Both the position numbers and the translations under genes were made by a program. From positions 56,036 to 120,035 of the forward strand of contig JAEZGI010000080.1 of the NCBI GenBank assembly GCA_023416995.1: a stretch of 64,000 nt of DNA, read 5' to 3'. Below the pieces are notes generated by a model, which saw nothing but the letters and a program-made list of their open reading frames with translations, searched no databases and was not told where the DNA came from. Shown here piece after piece: positions 63,014-64,000 of this stretch (position 1 is its first letter; each line of letters opens with the position of its first letter). The stretch comes from Bacteroidota bacterium (GTDB lineage Bacteria > Bacteroidota > Bacteroidia > Chitinophagales > Chitinophagaceae).

Positions 63014-64000
63014 ATGCATGATGACAGTTTCCTTGGGAAATATTTAAAACGTAGAACGGAAGAGGGTAGCCTCAGGGCGCTGAAGCTTTCATCCGGGAAG
63101 ATTGATTTTTTTTCAAATGACTACCTCGGAATTGTGCACAACGGTCTTTTGAAAGTGGATGCGGGCGGACCTCATGGTTCAACGGGATCACGATTGTTAT
63201 CGGGGAACGCCACACAATTTGAATCACTTGAATCGGCAATAGCAGCATTTCATGACAGCGAAACTGCACTGGTATATAATTCCGGTTATGACGCAAATCT
63301 GGGTTTGTTAAGCTGCGTACCACGCAAAGATGATACAGTGATCTATGATTCGTTGTGCCATGCTTCGATAAGAGATGGGATCCGGCTCAGTCTTGCTACT
63401 GCCTGGTCGTTTCTTCATAATGATACAGCGGATCTTGAGAAAAAACTGAGGAACGCGAAAGGTGAAATTTTTGTAGTTACTGAATCATTATTCTCGATGG
63501 ATGGTGATATGGCACCGCTTGCTGAAATATCAGGCATTTGTGAAAGATACAGCGCGCACCTGATTGTTGACGAAGCACATGCAACGGGAATCATTGGCCC
63601 GTCTGGAGCCGGTCTTGTCCAAATGGAGAAATTGCAGCAACATTGTTTTGCACGAATTCACACGTTTGGAAAAGCGTTGGGATGTCATGGCGCCGTTATC
63701 CTGGGTTCCGGTCTTTTAAAATCCTATCTGGTGAATTTTTCCAGGTCACTTATCTATACAACTGCTTTGCCGGTTTCGGCGTTGAAGTCGGTTGAAGAAA
63801 GTTATAAACTTTTTCCACAGCTGGATGCTGAACGCGGTGCACTGAAACAGCTTATTGATCGTTTTACCGCAGCACTCATTCCCTTTAAACGTATACCTGG
63901 AAGTTCACCTATACAGGGTGTAGTGGTGCCAGGAAATGCACCCGTGCGACAACTGTCTCACAAACTTGTAAACTCCGGGTTTGAAGTACGTCCGATCATG
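63014..64000 (+). CDS. bioF: 8-amino-7-oxononanoate synthase-like PLP enzyme, 3' end cut by window edge
   Basis: The frame from ATG 63014 is open to the last base (329 codons). It is an alpha-oxoamine synthase: FFSNDYLGI, the HGSTGSRLLSGN loop, VYNSGYDANLG, FVVTESLFSMDGD, LIVDEAHATG, and the PLP-binding Lys220 in HTFGKALGCHG. BioF joins pimeloyl-CoA/ACP and alanine in biotin synthesis; related KBL or SPT activity cannot be excluded. The remaining C-terminus lies outside the window. Confidence 0.9.
   Translation, partial: MHDDSFLGKYLKRRTEEGSLRALKLSSGKIDFFSNDYLGIVHNGLLKVDAGGPHGSTGSRLLSGNATQFESLESAIAAFHDSETALVYNSGYDANLGLLSCVPRKDDTVIYDSLCHASIRDGIRLSLATAWSFLHNDTADLEKKLRNAKGEIFVVTESLFSMDGDMAPLAEISGICERYSAHLIVDEAHATGIIGPSGAGLVQMEKLQQHCFARIHTFGKALGCHGAVILGSGLLKSYLVNFSRSLIYTTALPVSALKSVEESYKLFPQLDAERGALKQLIDRFTAALIPFKRIPGSSPIQGVVVPGNAPVRQLSHKLVNSGFEVRPIM

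Overview
The window looks like chromosomal DNA of a Bacteroidota bacterium, most likely of the Chitinophagaceae type. The case rests on lineage-typical families (outer-membrane beta-barrel receptors with carboxypeptidase-like N-domains, GLPGLI, DUF2851, DUF4270, DUF4294 and GSCFA proteins), a recurring promoter -7 element of the form TAnnTTTG a short way upstream of start codons, weak or absent Shine-Dalgarno sites, and moderate G+C. I see no insertion sequence, prophage, CRISPR array, rRNA operon or replication origin. No gene-free stretch exceeds 300 bases. The two terminal genes, a receptor on the left and a bioF-like enzyme on the right, are cut by the window edges.

Layout. 1-2.4 kb: outer-membrane receptor, minus strand. 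2.6-8.6 kb: tRNA-His, then a plus-strand run of Prc-type protease, KdsC-like phosphatase, UbiA prenyltransferase, Maf pyrophosphatase and DUF2851. 8.6-11.8 kb: OsmC protein, an unknown secreted protein, lipoyl synthase and a phosphodiester glycosidase. 11.9-26.6 kb: a glucose and alpha-glucan region holding ROK kinase plus FHS sugar transporter (minus strand), glycogen synthase, GlgC, an SLC45-like transporter, a secreted GH13 amylase, a minus-strand receptor/GLPGLI pair, and branching enzyme. 26.7-41 kb: housekeeping genes (TPR protein, argS, GtrA, dnaK, an MDR reductase, a membrane MutS homologue, aspartate kinase, fructose-bisphosphatase, an ABC ATPase, YfiT, Nudix, folC). 41-47.4 kb: a minus-strand run with a TonB-like protein, TSUP and EamA transporters, a radical SAM protein, two related membrane proteins and a ureohydrolase. 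47.6-51.3 kb: cytochrome c maturation (ccmE, a CcmF/CcsA protein) and DUF4294. 51.3-54.1 kb: rfaE2, a flippase-like protein, panD and panC. 54.3-64 kb: a GT5 N-domain protein, a DUF4270 lipoprotein, metK, Nudix, rlmB, an HMG-CoA lyase homologue, GSCFA, an APH-type kinase, miaE and a bioF-like gene.

How the genes fit together. glgA, glgC and glgB make glycogen from glucose-1-phosphate. The GH13 enzyme and SLC45-like carrier would cut and import maltodextrins, and the FHS carrier with its ROK kinase would import and phosphorylate glucose. kdsC and rfaE2 point to lipopolysaccharide core synthesis, and panC/panD to pantothenate. The CcmE carries a CxxxY heme-binding motif in place of the usual HxxxY and sits directly before its heme lyase partner.

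The least explained features are: a set of competing inverted repeats between glgC and the SLC45-like carrier (17549-17667) that resembles a transcription-attenuation switch; a GT5 protein reduced to its N-terminal half; a membrane-anchored MutS homologue; a radical SAM protein with extra cysteines; and a tandem pair of membrane proteins with a shared C-terminal module. None amounts to a clearly new multi-gene system on sequence reading alone.
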